Positions 16,338 to 24,247 of a stretch of 64,000 nucleotides of DNA are shown here, in pieces. Each line of letters starts with the position of its first letter. Within the stretch, counting starts at the first letter, position 1. This DNA is from Pseudoxanthomonas sp. GTDB taxonomy: Bacteria; Pseudomonadota; Gammaproteobacteria; Xanthomonadales; Xanthomonadaceae. The notes under the pieces were generated by a model. That model was not told the origin of the DNA. It did not search any database and saw only the letters and a program-made list of their open reading frames with translations. The translations under genes were made by a program, and so were the position numbers. The stretch covers positions 248,001 through 312,000 of the forward strand of contig NZ_PKDG01000015.1 of NCBI RefSeq assembly GCF_002863005.1, given 5' to 3'.

Positions 16338-17141
16338 TCAGCGGCGAGGAGGGTCGGCGACGAATCCACCCGGGAAGGCACGTGGCGCATCGTCGCGCCA
16401 GATCGGGCCTTGGCGGTGGCGCGGCAGGATGCCCATCGCGACCAGTCGACGATGCTCGTCGTAGCGCAGTTCACTCACCTGTTCGGGCTGGCGGGTTGCG
16501 CGCTCGAAGCCGGTACGTGAGGTCGGGGCCCATTCCCGGCCGCCATGGCCGGTGCCGATGCTTTGCTGGCGCGAGTATTCGTCGGCAACGATGCTGCGCG
16601 ATGATCCGGCAGGCGCCGCCGCTTCGGCTTCCGCCTGCTTGCTCATCGTCCCGCGGGCGATCGGCGGCGGTTCGTACTGCGGGTAGCGGTAGGCGGGCGC
16701 TTCGCGGAATGCCGCCACGCCGATGACACCGACGTTGCGTGGACGCCCGGTACGCGCGGCGTAGCTGTCGCCCAGATCGGTGAACACGAACTGCGCCACG
16801 TCGTCCATCGACTTCCGCCAGCCGTTGATCTCGGTGGTCTGCCATGGTTCCAGTACATAGCCGGCTTGTGAGGGGTTCGCTGTCTGGCCGGTGACGGCGT
16901 TGATGCCGTCCACCGACAGCACGACCAGCACGCGCTCGCCGGTGGTGTTGGCCAGCCGCACGCTGTAGCGATGACCAGGCATGCCGGCGACCCAGAGGTC
17001 ACCGCGATGCGGGTACCGTGCCAGCCATTCGCCGGTGTCGCGGTCGACCACGCTGACGTCCACCAATGGGCGGGCATGGGACGGGGCGCACGCGGCGAGC
17101 AACGCCAGCGTGGCCAGGGAAGCAAGGAAGCGATGCAGCAT
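16338..17141 (-). CDS. putative lipoprotein, unknown function
   Basis: A 267-residue exported protein I cannot assign. The ATG at 17141 gives a signal peptide with a possible lipobox (LALLAAC, Cys at about residue 19). The first half is ordered (SVVDRDTGEWLARYPHRGDL, VLVVLSVDGINAVTGQT, EPWQTTEINGWRKSMDDVAQ) and reads like a small beta-sandwich domain; the second half is Arg/Gln/Pro-rich and probably disordered. The motif SVDGINAVTGQTA with FTDLGDSYAARTGRP is typical of a conserved but uncharacterised proteobacterial family. It is convergent with csbD and divergent from trpS. Confidence 0.7.
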   Translation of the reverse strand: MLHRFLASLATLALLAACAPSHARPLVDVSVVDRDTGEWLARYPHRGDLWVAGMPGHRYSVRLANTTGERVLVVLSVDGINAVTGQTANPSQAGYVLEPWQTTEINGWRKSMDDVAQFVFTDLGDSYAARTGRPRNVGVIGVAAFREAPAYRYPQYEPPPIARGTMSKQAEAEAAAPAGSSRSIVADEYSRQQSIGTGHGGREWAPTSRTGFERATRQPEQVSELRYDEHRRLVAMGILPRHRQGPIWRDDAPRAFPGGFVADPPRR

Positions 17142-17296
17142 GTCCGTTCTCCAGGTGGGGACGATGCGGGGAACGGATCGTCGGCGGCAGTGGGGTTGCC
17201 TGGAACGGCGATGCCTGCCCCGGTTAAGCCGCCAGTGGGCCGCGCCTGCGACGCCGTGTCGCAGGCCGGCCACCGGCATCGCCCGCCCCCAGCCGG

Positions 17297-17302
17297 TAAA
17301 CT
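17297..17302 (+). promoter_or_regulatory. -10 box of trpS
   Basis: TAAACT, 30 bases before the trpS ATG, giving a leader of about 24 bases. Confidence 0.35.
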
Positions 17303-17332
17303 GGCCGCTTTCCCGCATTCCCCGCTTCGCAC

Positions 17333-18628
17333 ATGACCACCCGCGTCCTTACCGGCATCACCACCTCGGGCACGCCGCACCTGGGCAACTACGTCGGCGC
17401 CGTGCGCCCCGCCGTGGCCGCCAGCCGTGCCTCGGACACGGAGAGCTTCTACTTCCTGGCCGACCTGCACAGCCTGATCAAGGCCCAGGACCCGGGGCGC
17501 ACCCAGCGCTCCACGCTGGAGATCGCGGCGACCTGGCTGGCCTGCGGCCTGGAACCGGACAAGGTCTGGTTCTACCGCCAGAGCGATGTGCCGGAGATCA
17601 CCGAGCTCACGTGGTTCCTGACCTGCGTGGCGGGCAAGGGCATCCTCAACCGCGCGCATGCGTACAAGGCCGCGGTGGACAAGAACAACGCCGACGGTGA
17701 AGACCCGGATGCGGGCGTCAGCGCGGGCCTCTTCATGTACCCGGTGCTGATGGCGGCAGACATCCTGATCTTCAACGCGCACCAGGTGCCGGTGGGTCGC
17801 GACCAGATCCAGCACATCGAGATGGCGCGCGATTTCGGCCAGCGCTTCAACCACGTCTACGGCAAGGAGTACTTCACCCTGCCGGAGGCGCTGATCGACG
17901 ACAACGTCGCCACGCTGCCCGGCCTGGACGGGCGCAAGATGAGCAAGAGCTACAACAACACCATCCCGCTGTTCGCGCCGCGCGAGGAGCTCAGGAAACT
18001 GGTGTTATCCATCCTGACCGACTCGCGCGGACCCGGCGAGCCGAAGGACACCGAAGGTTCGGCGCTGTTCCAGCTGTACCAAGCCTTCGGTAGCGCAGAA
18101 GAGACCCGCGCGTTCGCCCAGAAGTTCGCCGACGGCATCAGCTGGGGCGATGCCAAGCAGCAGCTGTTCGAACGCATCGATGCGGAAATCGCACCGCTGC
18201 GCGCGAAGTACGAAGCGCTGATGGCCAAGCCGGCCGACATCGAAGCCATCCTGCGCGACGGCGCCCGCCGCCTGCGCGAACGCTATGCCAAGCCGCTGCT
18301 GGCCGAGCTGCGCCATGCGGTGGGCCTGCGTGATCTGTCCCAGCAGCCGGTGGTCGAGGCGAAGGCCACGGCATCGAAGGCCGCGCTGCCGGCGTTCAAG
18401 CAGTACCGCGATACCGATGGCCGCTTCTACTTCAAGCTCACGGACGCCGAGGGCAACGTGCTGGTGCAGAGCAACGGCTTCGATTCGCCGAAGGACGCCG
18501 GCAAGCTGATCGGTGTGCTCAAGCAGGCCGAGCAGGCGGACGCGATGGAGACGCCGGAGATCGTGCTGCAGGTCCCCGCCGGTGATGTGCTCGCGGCGTT
18601 GGCCGCGCTGCGCGCCGCGGAGGCCTGA
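17333..18628 (+). CDS. trpS: tryptophanyl-tRNA synthetase with C-terminal extension
   Basis: Class I aminoacyl-tRNA synthetase charging tRNA-Trp, 431 residues. The HIGH-type motif is GTPHLGN (residues about 13-19) and the KMSKS loop (GRKMSKSYNN) starts near residue 201. Many bacterial TrpRS are about 330-350 residues long; here the catalytic and anticodon domains end near residue 345 and about 85 further residues follow. That tail contains FYFKLTDAEGNVLVQSNGFD and SPKDAGKLIG, which resembles the DUF1508 (YegP-like) two-strand repeat. Similar long TrpRS occur in other gammaproteobacteria. A small membrane-protein gene begins 3 bases after the stop. Confidence 0.93.
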   Translation: MTTRVLTGITTSGTPHLGNYVGAVRPAVAASRASDTESFYFLADLHSLIKAQDPGRTQRSTLEIAATWLACGLEPDKVWFYRQSDVPEITELTWFLTCVAGKGILNRAHAYKAAVDKNNADGEDPDAGVSAGLFMYPVLMAADILIFNAHQVPVGRDQIQHIEMARDFGQRFNHVYGKEYFTLPEALIDDNVATLPGLDGRKMSKSYNNTIPLFAPREELRKLVLSILTDSRGPGEPKDTEGSALFQLYQAFGSAEETRAFAQKFADGISWGDAKQQLFERIDAEIAPLRAKYEALMAKPADIEAILRDGARRLRERYAKPLLAELRHAVGLRDLSQQPVVEAKATASKAALPAFKQYRDTDGRFYFKLTDAEGNVLVQSNGFDSPKDAGKLIGVLKQAEQADAMETPEIVLQVPAGDVLAALAALRAAEA

Positions 18629-18631
18629 GCC

Positions 18632-18931
18632 ATGCCGTACCTGGCGGTCATCCTGTTCCTGCCGTGGTTCCTGTTGCTGGGATCGTTGTATTGGCTGTTC
18701 CCGCGCCAGCCGCGCAACGCGCGCCGCAAGGGCTTCGATCTCGCGGCGCTCGCGGTGGCCTTCGTGCTCAGCTTCATCGGCATGCAGTGGGGGTACGCGC
18801 TGGGTGCGTCCGATGTGGGCACCGGCGCGATCTGGAAGCAGGTGCTGGCGACGCTCGTCGCCTACGGCGCTTTCCTGTTCGTGCTGACGTTGGCGGTGCC
18901 GCTGCGCGGCTGGTGGTTGTCGCGCGGTTGA
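18632..18931 (+). CDS. small integral membrane protein, unknown
   Basis: A 99-residue protein with three predicted membrane helices (about 3-24, 36-56 and 68-90) and an RQPRNARRKG cytosolic loop after the first helix, consistent with an N-out topology by the positive-inside rule. No known domain is recognised. It begins 3 bases after trpS and is probably co-transcribed with it. Confidence 0.7.
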   Translation: MPYLAVILFLPWFLLLGSLYWLFPRQPRNARRKGFDLAALAVAFVLSFIGMQWGYALGASDVGTGAIWKQVLATLVAYGAFLFVLTLAVPLRGWWLSRG

Positions 18932-18989
18932 CCTGCGCGTGGATGGCGTGTTCCACCAAAGGCGGGTCGTGCTGCCGCAGATCGCGGAC

Positions 18990-18995
18990 TAGAAT
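18990..18995 (+). promoter_or_regulatory. -10 box of the MBL hydrolase gene
   Basis: TAGAAT 30 bases before the ATG at 19026. Confidence 0.35.
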
Positions 18996-19025
18996 CGGGC
19001 CATACGTCCCCACACAGGCCCGCGG

Positions 19026-19955
19026 ATGAGCCTCCACGGCATCCATACCATCGACACCGCGTTCCAGCGCGATCACTTCGACGCCGCCTACCTGATCGTC
19101 GAGGAAGGTCGCGGTGCGTTCATCGATTGCGGCACCAATCACTCCGTGCCGCTGTTGTTGGCGGCGGCGCAGCGCGCCGGCCTCGCCGCTGCCGACATCG
19201 AGCTGCTGATCGTCACCCACGTGCACCTCGACCATGCCGGTGGCGCTGGCCTGCTGATGCAGCACTTGCCGAACGCGACGCTGGTCGCACACCCGCGTGC
19301 GGCGCCGCACCTCATCGACCCAGGGAAACTCATCGCTGGGACGACCGCGGTGTATGGCGAAGAAGAGATGCAGCGCAGCTACGGCGCCATCCAGCCGGTG
19401 CCGGAGGCGCGCGTTCACATCGTCGAGGATGGCGAGACGGTGCTGTTGGCCGGCCGCGTGCTGGAATGCATCGATACGCCGGGGCATGCGCGCCACCACC
19501 ACTGCATCTGGGATGCGCGCAGCCGCAGCTGGTTCACCGGCGACACGTTCGGGCTTTCGTATCGCGAACTGGACGGACCACACGGCGCCTTCATCCTGCC
19601 GACCACCACGCCCGTGCAATTCGAGCCCGAGGCGCTGAAGGCCAGCATCGCGCGCATGGTCGAGCGCGCGCCGGAGGCCATGTACCTCACCCACTACGGG
19701 CCCGTGTCCGACGTACCGCGCCTGGCGCAGTCGCTGTACGAACAGATCGATGCGATGGTGGCCATCGCCGACGCCTGCGACGGGCGTGCGGATCGTCATC
19801 GCTGCATCGCCGCCGCATTGTCGGCGCTGTACCTCGAGCGCGCCCATGCACAGCAGGTGCCGCTGGCGGACGAGGACGTGCTGCGCCTGCTCGCCACGGA
19901 CGTCGAACTCAATGCGCAGGGTCTGGGCGTGTGGCTGGATCGTGGGCGGCCGTGA
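19026..19955 (+). CDS. metallo-beta-lactamase-fold hydrolase
   Basis: A 309-residue two-zinc hydrolase of the glyoxalase II/MBL superfamily. The metal site is complete: THVHLDHAGG, a His in ECIDTPGHARHHHC, the bridging Asp in WFTGDTFGLS and the last His in YLTHYGPV. The C-terminal 60 residues are helical and variable. The substrate cannot be told from sequence. No signal peptide is seen, so it is cytosolic. It is a single gene between the trpS unit and a palindromic repeat. Confidence 0.85.
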   Translation: MSLHGIHTIDTAFQRDHFDAAYLIVEEGRGAFIDCGTNHSVPLLLAAAQRAGLAAADIELLIVTHVHLDHAGGAGLLMQHLPNATLVAHPRAAPHLIDPGKLIAGTTAVYGEEEMQRSYGAIQPVPEARVHIVEDGETVLLAGRVLECIDTPGHARHHHCIWDARSRSWFTGDTFGLSYRELDGPHGAFILPTTTPVQFEPEALKASIARMVERAPEAMYLTHYGPVSDVPRLAQSLYEQIDAMVAIADACDGRADRHRCIAAALSALYLERAHAQQVPLADEDVLRLLATDVELNAQGLGVWLDRGRP

Positions 19956-19971
19956 CGGTGTGTTGCCTCCG

Positions 19972-20100
19972 GTAGGAGCGACGTGAGTCGCGACCGGATG
20001 CCATCATTGATGAGATGCCTGATTGTGCGAGGTGCAGTCGCGCCTTTGAGAAAGAACCGGAACTCCCGATTCATGCGGTCGCGACTCACGTCGCTCCTAC
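19972..20100. repeat. long inverted repeat, family A (GTAGGAGCGACGTGAGTCGC type)
   Basis: Arms of 24 bases at 19972-19995 and 20077-20100 are perfect inverted copies, separated by 81 bases of unrelated sequence. The same unit occurs at 48602-48706 and a variant (family B) at 46195, 23827 and 25251. It lies between two genes of the same strand and would form a long hairpin in any read-through RNA. Confidence 0.9.
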
Positions 20101-20149
20101 ACCAGCCGCATCGCATAGACTCCCGGTGTCCTCACGCCAGGTCATTTCC

Positions 20150-21796
20150 ATGAAGTCTTCGCTCCCGCTGCTGCTGGTGTCCCTGTGCGCGATGCCGGTA
20201 CTCGCCGCCGACATCCCCGGCGGCGGCATCAATGCCGACAACCTGTCGCGGCATGTGCGCGTGCTTGCGTCGGACGAGTTCGAGGGCCGTGCACCGGCGA
20301 GGCGCGGTGAAGAGAAGACCGTCGCCTATATCGTCGACGAATTGAAGAGGGCGGGCGTCCGCCCCGGCGGCGAGCAAGGCACCTGGACCCAGGACGTGCC
20401 GCTGGTGCGTGCGCAGGTGGAGGGCACGGTGACGGCATCCCTGCGCATCGGCGGCAAGACGCAGGTGCTCGCCAATGGCAATGACGTTGTTCTGCAGAGC
20501 CTGAGGCCGGTTGACCGTGTGTCGCTCGTCGACGCGCCGCTGGTGTTCGTCGGCTACGGCATCACCGCGCCTGAGCGCAGCTGGAACGATTACAAGGGCG
20601 CCGACCTGACAGGCAAGGTCGCGGTGGTGCTGGTCAACGATCCGGACTTCGAAACCGCGTCGCCCGGTGCATTCGACGGCCGCGCGGTGACGTACTACGG
20701 CCGATGGACCTACAAATACGAGGAACTGGCGCGACAGGGTGCCGCAGGGGTGCTGATCGTCCACGAGACGGCACCGGCCGCGTATGGCTGGGCGACCGTG
20801 CGCGCGTCGGGCGTGTCTCCGGTGTTCGACATCCCGCGCGCGGACGCCGCGACCTACCACACGCCGCTGCGCGGCTGGATGCAGCGCGACCTGGCGGTGT
20901 CGCTGTTCCAGCGTGCCGGACTGGACTTCGAGATGGAGAAACGCCGTGCGCAGACGGCCGCCTTCGCTCCCGTGGCGCTGGGCGATGCGACCTTGTCGGC
21001 CACGTTCGCCGTCAAGCGTGACCAGGTGGTAACGCGCAACGTCATCGGACGCTTGCCGGGTGCGACCCGACCGGACGAAACGGTCATCTATTCCGCGCAT
21101 TGGGACGCCTTCGGCATCGGCGAGCCGGACACGACAGGCGATGCGATCCGTCATGGAGCGGTCGACAATGCCACCGGTGTCGCGGCGGTGATCGAACTGG
21201 CGCGCGTGTTCGCCGCCGGTCCACGCCCGCAGCGGACCCTGTTGTTCATGGCGCTGACCGCGGAGGAGAAAGGTCTGCAGGGCGCGAGCTATTACGCCGC
21301 CAACCCGGTGGCGCCGCTGGAGAAGACGGCGGCGGTGCTCAACATCGAAATGCTCAGCCCCGATGGCCCGAATCGCGATATCGCTTCGTGGGGCAAGGGC
21401 CGTGTGTCGCTGGAAGGCGACCTGAAACGCGTGGCGGAAGCGCAGGGACGCAACTATTCGGAGGATCCCAACCTGGAGGCGGGCTTCTTCTATCGCGCGG
21501 ACCACTTCGCCTTTGCGCGCGCCGGCGTTCCCGCGATCACCGTGGGTGCGGGACTGGATCGCGTGGAGGGCGGCGTCGCAGGCGGCCGGGCGCTGCGCGA
21601 TGCCTATTTCGCCCGTTGCTACCACCAGCCCTGCGATGCGTGGACACCGTCGTGGGATGCAGGCGGTCAGGCACGGGATGTGGCGCTGCTCTACACCCTC
21701 GGCCGCGAGATCGCGGACAGCGATGCCTGGCCCCGCTGGCTGAACGGTTCAGAATTCGAAGCGATCCGCGCGCGCAGCGAGACTGAACGCGAATAG
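20150..21796 (+). CDS. secreted M28 family zinc peptidase
   Basis: Exported peptidase of 548 residues. The ATG at 20150 gives a signal peptide (MKSSLPLLLVSLCAMPVLAA). A PA-like insert (about 120-270) precedes the M28 catalytic domain. The two-zinc ligands are in YSAHWDAFGIG, HGAVDNATGVAA (bridging Asp) and LTAEEKGLQGASYY (catalytic Glu and ligand Glu), plus ADHFAFARAGVPAI with the last His. It probably acts as a periplasmic or extracellular aminopeptidase; the substrate is unknown. It stands alone downstream of the family A repeat. Confidence 0.88.
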   Translation: MKSSLPLLLVSLCAMPVLAADIPGGGINADNLSRHVRVLASDEFEGRAPARRGEEKTVAYIVDELKRAGVRPGGEQGTWTQDVPLVRAQVEGTVTASLRIGGKTQVLANGNDVVLQSLRPVDRVSLVDAPLVFVGYGITAPERSWNDYKGADLTGKVAVVLVNDPDFETASPGAFDGRAVTYYGRWTYKYEELARQGAAGVLIVHETAPAAYGWATVRASGVSPVFDIPRADAATYHTPLRGWMQRDLAVSLFQRAGLDFEMEKRRAQTAAFAPVALGDATLSATFAVKRDQVVTRNVIGRLPGATRPDETVIYSAHWDAFGIGEPDTTGDAIRHGAVDNATGVAAVIELARVFAAGPRPQRTLLFMALTAEEKGLQGASYYAANPVAPLEKTAAVLNIEMLSPDGPNRDIASWGKGRVSLEGDLKRVAEAQGRNYSEDPNLEAGFFYRADHFAFARAGVPAITVGAGLDRVEGGVAGGRALRDAYFARCYHQPCDAWTPSWDAGGQARDVALLYTLGREIADSDAWPRWLNGSEFEAIRARSETERE

Positions 21797-21868
21797 CGGC
21801 GCACGCGCACGGCGTTCATGTGATTCGCTGCGCTATGCTGCGTGTCCTTTCCCAATACCGGAACGCAC

Positions 21869-22303
21869 GTGGCCCCTCTTCATGCCCTGGTCTATCAGAG
21901 CCAGGCCACGCGCCCGCTGGATGCGGCCGATCTCGACCAGCTGCTGCTGGATGCGCGCGTGGCGAATGAACTCGCCGAGGTGACCGGTGCGCTCCTGTAC
22001 GGTGGGCAGCGCTTCGTGCAGTACCTGGAAGGCGCACGTGCCGACGTGGAGCAGATCTACGCCCGCATCGCGCGCGCCAGCCAGCATCAGCGGCTGGAGA
22101 TCCTGGAGCAGGGCAGGGTGGAAAAACGCCAGTTCCAGCGTTGGCATATGGGTTTCGCCACCGCACCGCAGACGCTGGTGCAGCAGCTCAGCCAGTCGCA
22201 GTGGCGTCGCGAGATTCCGTGGCTGGAAGACGAGTCCGCCGACTCTGCGGGCCTGACGCGCCTGCTTGCCTTCTGGAAAGACGAAGCCAGGCTGACGCGC
22301 TGA
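21869..22303 (+). CDS. BLUF-domain blue-light photoreceptor
   Basis: A 144-residue FAD-binding blue-light sensor. The BLUF residues are all present: the flavin-linked Tyr in LVYQSQA, Asn in ANELAEVTGALLY, the photoactive Gln in RFVQYLEG, and Trp and Met in RWHMGF. Only about 45 residues follow the BLUF fold, so it is a short, effector-less BLUF protein that must signal through a partner. GTG at 21869 is preferred: a TATGCT box at 21834-21839 would start transcription near 21846, downstream of the other in-frame GTG (21842). No EAL/GGDEF or regulator gene lies beside it. Confidence 0.85.
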   Translation: MAPLHALVYQSQATRPLDAADLDQLLLDARVANELAEVTGALLYGGQRFVQYLEGARADVEQIYARIARASQHQRLEILEQGRVEKRQFQRWHMGFATAPQTLVQQLSQSQWRREIPWLEDESADSAGLTRLLAFWKDEARLTR

Positions 22304-22310
22304 AGGCGCC

Positions 22311-22697
22311 TCAGGGCCAGCGGTTGGGTCTGCCGCGCGGGCTGCCTTCGTCCATCGGCACCACGCAGAAGCGATGGCCGGTGGGCGCTTCCATCACCCA
22401 CCAGCGGTTGCGTACGTGCTGGATGCGCCTGGCGCCGAGCGCTTCCAGCCGCGCGACTTCGGCCTCGATATCGTCGGTCTCGATGTCGAGGTGCACGCGC
22501 GCGTCATGCTTCACCTTCTGCACTTCGATATGCAGGCCACCCGGGCCGGGCTCGAACTTGTCGTAGATGCCCAGGCCGCCGTCGTCGGGATCGGTGACCT
22601 TCAACCCCAGGGCGGCGCTCCAGAAGGCGGAGGCGGCGGGCAGGTCGTCGACCTGGCTGTCAATGATGAAACCGGCGAGACGGCTGCGGTGGCTCAT
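22311..22697 (-). CDS. VOC-family (glyoxalase-like) protein
   Basis: A 128-residue single-domain vicinal-oxygen-chelate protein built of two beta-alpha-beta-beta-beta modules: LAGFIIDSQVDDLPAASAFW and HLDIETDDIEAEVARLEALG. It ends with WWVMEAPTGHRFCVVP, the usual second-module strand. Members include glyoxalases, dioxygenases and resistance proteins; function cannot be chosen here. The ATG at 22697 is preferred over an upstream GTG-type extension lacking homology. It converges with the BLUF gene. Confidence 0.82.
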   Translation of the reverse strand: MSHRSRLAGFIIDSQVDDLPAASAFWSAALGLKVTDPDDGGLGIYDKFEPGPGGLHIEVQKVKHDARVHLDIETDDIEAEVARLEALGARRIQHVRNRWWVMEAPTGHRFCVVPMDEGSPRGRPNRWP

Positions 22698-22832
22698 GGC
22701 GACTCCTGCGGTGGGATCACGGCGGCATCCTGCCACGCTTCGCGGTCGCGCGTTGTCCTCTCACCACAGCGCTTGCCCACTGGAGGATTGAGCGACGAAA
22801 CCCTGCGTCGCTCATCCCTTGCGACGGCCGCT

Positions 22833-24206
22833 TTACTGGGGCAGGGCCAGGTCGTCGATCAATGCCTTGAGGAAGCGCGCCGCTTCGCCGCCCGTGCAGG
22901 CGCGATGGTCGAACGTCACCGACAGCGGGATCACCTTGTGCGATTCGAAGCCGCCCATCACCGGCGTGACCTGGTGGCGCGCGCGACCGGCGGCGACGAT
23001 GGCCACGCAGGGCGGCACCACCACCGGGGTGGCGTAGCGGCCGGCGAACATGCCGAAGTTGCTCAGCGAGATCGTGTAGCCGGTCAGCTCAGACGGCGGG
23101 ATGCTGCGGTCTTCCACCTGCGCGCGCAGGCGGTTGATGCTCTCGCGCACGCCGCCGGCCTCCAGCAGGTCCGCATTGCGCAGCGCGGGGACGAACAGGC
23201 CGTCATCGGTATCCACGGCGATGCCGATGTCGACATGCGGGTGCAGCGTGCGGGTGAGCTTCTCGCCATCGAACCAGGCGTTCATCGCCGGCACCGTCTT
23301 GCAGGCGCGCACGATGGCGCGGACGAGGCGGCCGGTCATGTCGTTGCCGGGCGTCCAGTCATGCACGTCGGCGTCGTCGCTGAGCGTGGTCGGCACGACC
23401 TTGGCATGCGCATCGGCCATCACGCGCGCCATGTTCCGGCGCACGCCCTTGAGTTGTTCCGGCTGTCCGCTGACCGACACGCCCGGTGGCTGCGTGCGCA
23501 TCGGCTTGCCGCTGGCGGACAGCGCAGTGCGCTGCGGGGTCGCGACGGGTGCCGGTGCGGCAGCGGGAGCAACGTTGCGCATGGCGGCAGGTGCGGGCGC
23601 CGTCGCGCCGTGCGCGGTACCGTCGGTCGCGGCCTGCTTCACGTCCTGCATCGTCACCGCGCCATCGGCACCGGTGGCGCGGACGCGCGACAGATCGACG
23701 CCGAGCTTCTTTGCCATCGCGCGTACGGCGGGCATGGCCTTGACGCCGCCCACGGCGATCGCCTGCTCGGCGTGCACGGCGTTGGACGATTGCATGGCAC
23801 CGACCACGGTGCCGGCGTCGGTCTCCGTGGGAGCGACGTCAGTCGCGACGACAGGGGATCCGGTTGCAGGGGTCGCGACTGACGTCGCTCCCACAGAAGC
23901 GGATTTCGGCGGGCCGTGGTGATGGCCGGTGTCCTGGCCCTCCGCACGCTGCGGCAGGCTGGCATCGGGCTCGAACACGGCCAGCATGCTGCCGGTGATG
24001 ACGACGTCGCCCGCCGCGCCGGCGAGCTTCACCACCCTGCCGGACACCGGGGAGGGCACTTCGACCACGGCCTTCGCGGTCTCCATCGACACCAGCGGTT
24101 CGTCCAGCCGGATCACGTCGCCTTCCTTGACGAACCATTCGACGATGGTGGCGTCCGGGAGGCCTTCGCCCAGGTCGGGCAGGTGGAACGTCTTGCTCTC
24201 GCTCAT
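22833..24206 (-). CDS. dihydrolipoamide acyltransferase (E2) of a 2-oxoacid dehydrogenase
   Basis: Core E2 subunit of 457 residues that carries acyl groups on a swinging lipoyl arm and passes them to CoA. An N-terminal lipoyl domain has Lys45 in SMETAKAVVEV; a peripheral-subunit-binding domain lies at about 155-190 (MPAVRAMAKKLGVDLSRVRA); the catalytic domain fills about 240-457 with the active-site segment TFDHRACTGGEAA. The linker after the lipoyl domain (residues about 105-127, SVGATSVATPATG...VVATDVAPTE) is encoded by a palindromic intergenic-type repeat (23827-23894). It forms an operon with E1-beta and E1-alpha upstream; no E3 gene is adjacent. PDH and branched-chain types cannot be separated with certainty. 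Confidence 0.9.
   Translation of the reverse strand: MSESKTFHLPDLGEGLPDATIVEWFVKEGDVIRLDEPLVSMETAKAVVEVPSPVSGRVVKLAGAAGDVVITGSMLAVFEPDASLPQRAEGQDTGHHHGPPKSASVGATSVATPATGSPVVATDVAPTETDAGTVVGAMQSSNAVHAEQAIAVGGVKAMPAVRAMAKKLGVDLSRVRATGADGAVTMQDVKQAATDGTAHGATAPAPAAMRNVAPAAAPAPVATPQRTALSASGKPMRTQPPGVSVSGQPEQLKGVRRNMARVMADAHAKVVPTTLSDDADVHDWTPGNDMTGRLVRAIVRACKTVPAMNAWFDGEKLTRTLHPHVDIGIAVDTDDGLFVPALRNADLLEAGGVRESINRLRAQVEDRSIPPSELTGYTISLSNFGMFAGRYATPVVVPPCVAIVAAGRARHQVTPVMGGFESHKVIPLSVTFDHRACTGGEAARFLKALIDDLALPQ
23827..23894. repeat. family B inverted repeat inside the E2 coding region
   Basis: Arms of 23 bases (23827-23849, GTGGGAGCGACGTCAGTCGC plus GAC, and 23872-23894) are perfect inverted copies 22 bases apart. 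They are read in frame as part of the flexible linker of the E2 protein. The same sequence occurs between genes at 46195-46264. Confidence 0.93.
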
Positions 24207-24247
24207 TCGGAGGTCTCTTCGTAGTCGTTTCTTGGGCCGACGCGCGG

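Noticed and set aside
16643-17854. A 403-codon minus-strand frame crossing the start of trpS
   Set aside because: It overlaps both trpS and the lipoprotein gene out of frame and has no domain; the shorter lipoprotein frame ending at 16338 is the real one.
19972-20100. CRISPR array
   Set aside because: Only two inverted arms are present; there is no series of direct repeats with regular spacers, here or anywhere in the window.
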